From Thermoplasmata archaeon (GTDB taxonomy: Archaea; Thermoplasmatota; Thermoplasmata; SG8-5): a stretch of DNA of 6,416 bases. This document shows, piece after piece, positions 5,707 to 6,416 of this stretch (its first letter is position 1; each line of letters begins with the position of its first letter). Position numbers and translations under genes: made by a program. Under the pieces are notes generated by a model that ran no database searches, had not been told where the DNA came from, and worked only from the letters and a program-made list of their open reading frames with translations. The stretch spans positions 1-6,416 of the forward strand of contig JAUSPR010000030.1 in the NCBI GenBank assembly GCA_030655715.1. Direction: 5' to 3'.

Positions 5707-5808
5707 ATGAAAGCCATAGTCACAGAAGGAGCGGGTTTGATCACCGGTAATCTCATTGCTTCAAGATTGCTGATTACCGGCCAACGCTTTGAATCCGGTT
5801 GCAAATAA
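5707..5808 (+). pseudogene. Decayed N-terminal fragment of an NAD-dependent epimerase gene
   Basis: A 33-codon reading frame starts MKAIVTEGAGLITG and ends at TAA 5806-5808. Its start is plainly related to the intact epimerase at 6066 (MKAIVTGGCGFIAS): about 29 of the first 35 bases agree, and similarity fades afterwards, with SRLLITGQRF still alignable to DRLVKEGHNV if one residue is inserted. The dinucleotide-binding glycine pattern is damaged (TEGAGLITG against the usual TGGxGFIGS), and the rest of the roughly 300-residue enzyme is missing: the bases after the stop hold no epimerase sequence. I read it as the leftover of a tandem or paralogous epimerase gene after deletion and decay. A functional 33-residue peptide is possible but less likely. 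Confidence 0.6.
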
Positions 5809-5836
5809 AAAGCCGATTCAGGGCGAATGCTTTTTT
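5806..5836 (+). terminator. Hairpin with T-tract, probable transcription terminator
   Basis: AAAAAGC (5807-5813) pairs with GCTTTTT (5829-5835); after a two-base CG bulge, ATTC (5816-5819) pairs with GAAT (5825-5828) around the loop AGGGC. The right side runs into six Ts (5831-5836). The form resembles an intrinsic terminator, and archaeal RNA polymerase also stops at T-rich tracts. It lies at the stop codon of the epimerase remnant and is the first strong candidate downstream of pyrE. Because the left arm is an A-tract, it could also act on minus-strand transcripts. Confidence 0.5.
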
Positions 5837-6029
5837 CTGGCATCCAAAGCCCTTCAGGCATTTGGAATCACTGTGAGTTGCATTCACCGATTGCTAGCAA
5901 AATAATATGAGCCATATGGTGCTGGATTTAGCAATTTATTGATGTCGCACCATCGTCGAATGCTCTGCTATTGATTACTGCGAACTGCATTCAACTTTCT
6001 GAAATTGGTGAGATGTTTAGCTGGAAATA
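5837..6029. other. Non-coding region with several small dyads upstream of the epimerase gene
   Basis: No credible gene is visible on either strand. The region holds a second hairpin (TCCAAAGCC 5843-5851 with GGC 5857-5859, bulged A, TTTGGA 5861-5866), a perfect palindrome TTGCTAGCAA (5891-5900), the pair ATGGTGC (5916-5922)/GCACCAT (5947-5953), and the pair GAATGC (5958-5963)/GCATTC (5987-5992). A near direct repeat GAGTTGCATTCA (5875-5886)/GAACTGCATTCA (5982-5993) brackets most of these. This could be gene debris, regulatory DNA or a structured RNA; nothing here decides. Confidence 0.35.
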
Positions 6030-6038
6030 TTTTATTAA
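6030..6038 (+). promoter_or_regulatory. TATA-like box for the epimerase gene
   Basis: TTTTATTAA is centred about 31 bases before ATG 6066, predicting transcription start near 6060 and a leader of only about five bases. No Shine-Dalgarno sequence precedes the ATG (the preceding bases read CCCTGCGATAAC), which fits a near-leaderless mRNA. Confidence 0.45.
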
Positions 6039-6065
6039 CTGATATGTGTATTGCCCTGCGATAAC

Positions 6066-6416
6066 ATGAAAGCAATAGTCACAGGAGGATGTGGTTTCAT
6101 TGCCAGCCATGTCGTGGACAGGCTGGTCAAGGAAGGGCACAACGTAACAGTCATAGACAACCTGACCACCGGTTATCTGGAGAATGTCCAGTCGCATCTC
6201 GATTCCAAGGCCATCACGCTTTTAAAATTCGACCTGGGAGACCTGAAGAAAACCGAGGAAGCCCTGAAAGGCGCGGATGCGGTATTCCACCTGGCAGCGA
6301 ATGCTGACGTTCGTCATGGCCTGGAGGACAATTTCCGGGACATTGACAGGAATTTAGTGGTTACCTACAATATTCTGGAAGCCATGCGCAGAAATGATGT
6401 GAAAAAATTCTTGTTC
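6066..6416 (+). CDS. NAD-dependent epimerase/dehydratase (extended SDR, nucleotide-sugar type), N-terminal part truncated by window edge
   Basis: The visible 117 residues are the N-terminal Rossmann half of an extended short-chain dehydrogenase, the fold of UDP-glucose/UDP-galactose 4-epimerases and dTDP-glucose dehydratases. MKAIVTGGCGFIASHVV (1-17) is the nucleotide-binding loop; VIDNLTTG (29-36) carries D31, which should contact the adenine ribose of NAD; FDLGD (55-59) and VFHLAANADVRHG (73-85) are the next conserved strand-turns. The third glycine of the usual GxxGxxG is alanine (A13), seen in some relatives. The catalytic YxxxK and substrate-binding half lie beyond the right edge, so epimerase, dehydratase or decarboxylase cannot be told apart; a GalE-like 4-epimerase is the commonest match to this start. 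Such enzymes supply sugars for surface glycans, including archaeal N-glycans. A decayed copy of its 5' end lies 359 bases upstream (5707). Confidence 0.88.
   Translation, partial: MKAIVTGGCGFIASHVVDRLVKEGHNVTVIDNLTTGYLENVQSHLDSKAITLLKFDLGDLKKTEEALKGADAVFHLAANADVRHGLEDNFRDIDRNLVVTYNILEAMRRNDVKKFLF

Noticed and set aside
5809..5904. Short frame in another phase after the epimerase remnant reading IQGECFFLASKALQAFGITV
   Set aside because: It faintly recalls parts of several enzyme families, but it is short, lacks a start and overlaps the hairpins; I cannot support any gene identity.
6089..6307. Plus-strand frame of 72 codons inside the epimerase gene
   Set aside because: Overlapping frame in a clearly coding region with conserved Rossmann motifs in the main frame.
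1..6416. Mobile element, CRISPR array, tRNA or rRNA
   Set aside because: No transposase, integrase, regularly spaced repeats or recognisable RNA-gene sequences were seen; the repeats found are short and local.

Overview
The window is archaeal chromosomal DNA. The clearest marker is a CDP-archaeol synthase (carS), an enzyme of ether-lipid synthesis known from archaea. Several genes also have AT-rich TATA-like boxes about 25-35 bases before the start codon and no Shine-Dalgarno sequence, as expected of leaderless or near-leaderless archaeal transcripts. A euryarchaeal lineage, perhaps Thermoplasmata-like, is my guess; the sequence alone does not fix the taxon. Nothing here looks like a phage, insertion sequence or CRISPR locus.

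Layout. Positions 1-1290, minus strand: a small MscS-type mechanosensitive channel gene whose last 8 bases overlap the start of a CorA-type divalent-metal transporter gene, which runs off the left edge. Positions 1291-1419: an AT-rich divergent promoter region with an operator-like inverted repeat. Positions 1420-3513, plus strand: a second, much larger MscS channel with a signal peptide and two predicted extracytoplasmic beta-sandwich domains. Positions 3510-4310, minus strand: a class I aldolase very like the bacterial autoinducer-2 thiolase LsrF, converging on the large channel with a 4-base stop-to-stop overlap. Positions 4311-4396: a compact divergent promoter region. Positions 4397-4975, plus: carS. 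Positions 4976-5141: intergenic DNA with nested inverted repeats and the pyrE promoter. Positions 5142-5663, plus: pyrE, orotate phosphoribosyltransferase. Positions 5664-6065: a 402-base stretch without an intact gene; it holds a decayed copy of the 5' end of a nucleotide-sugar epimerase gene, a terminator-like hairpin and several smaller dyads. Positions 6066-6416, plus: the N-terminal part of an NAD-dependent epimerase/dehydratase, cut by the right edge.

Functional themes. The left half is an envelope and ion-homeostasis block: two mechanosensitive channels transcribed away from a shared control region, one coupled to a metal-ion transporter. The right half is metabolic: pyrE feeds the pyrimidine pool (UMP to CTP) and carS uses CTP to activate the archaeal lipid precursor, though each gene appears to have its own promoter. 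The most interesting items are the shared symmetrical element between the two channel genes, the sensor-like extracellular part of the large channel, the orphan LsrF-like aldolase, and the decayed epimerase start lying just upstream of an intact relative.
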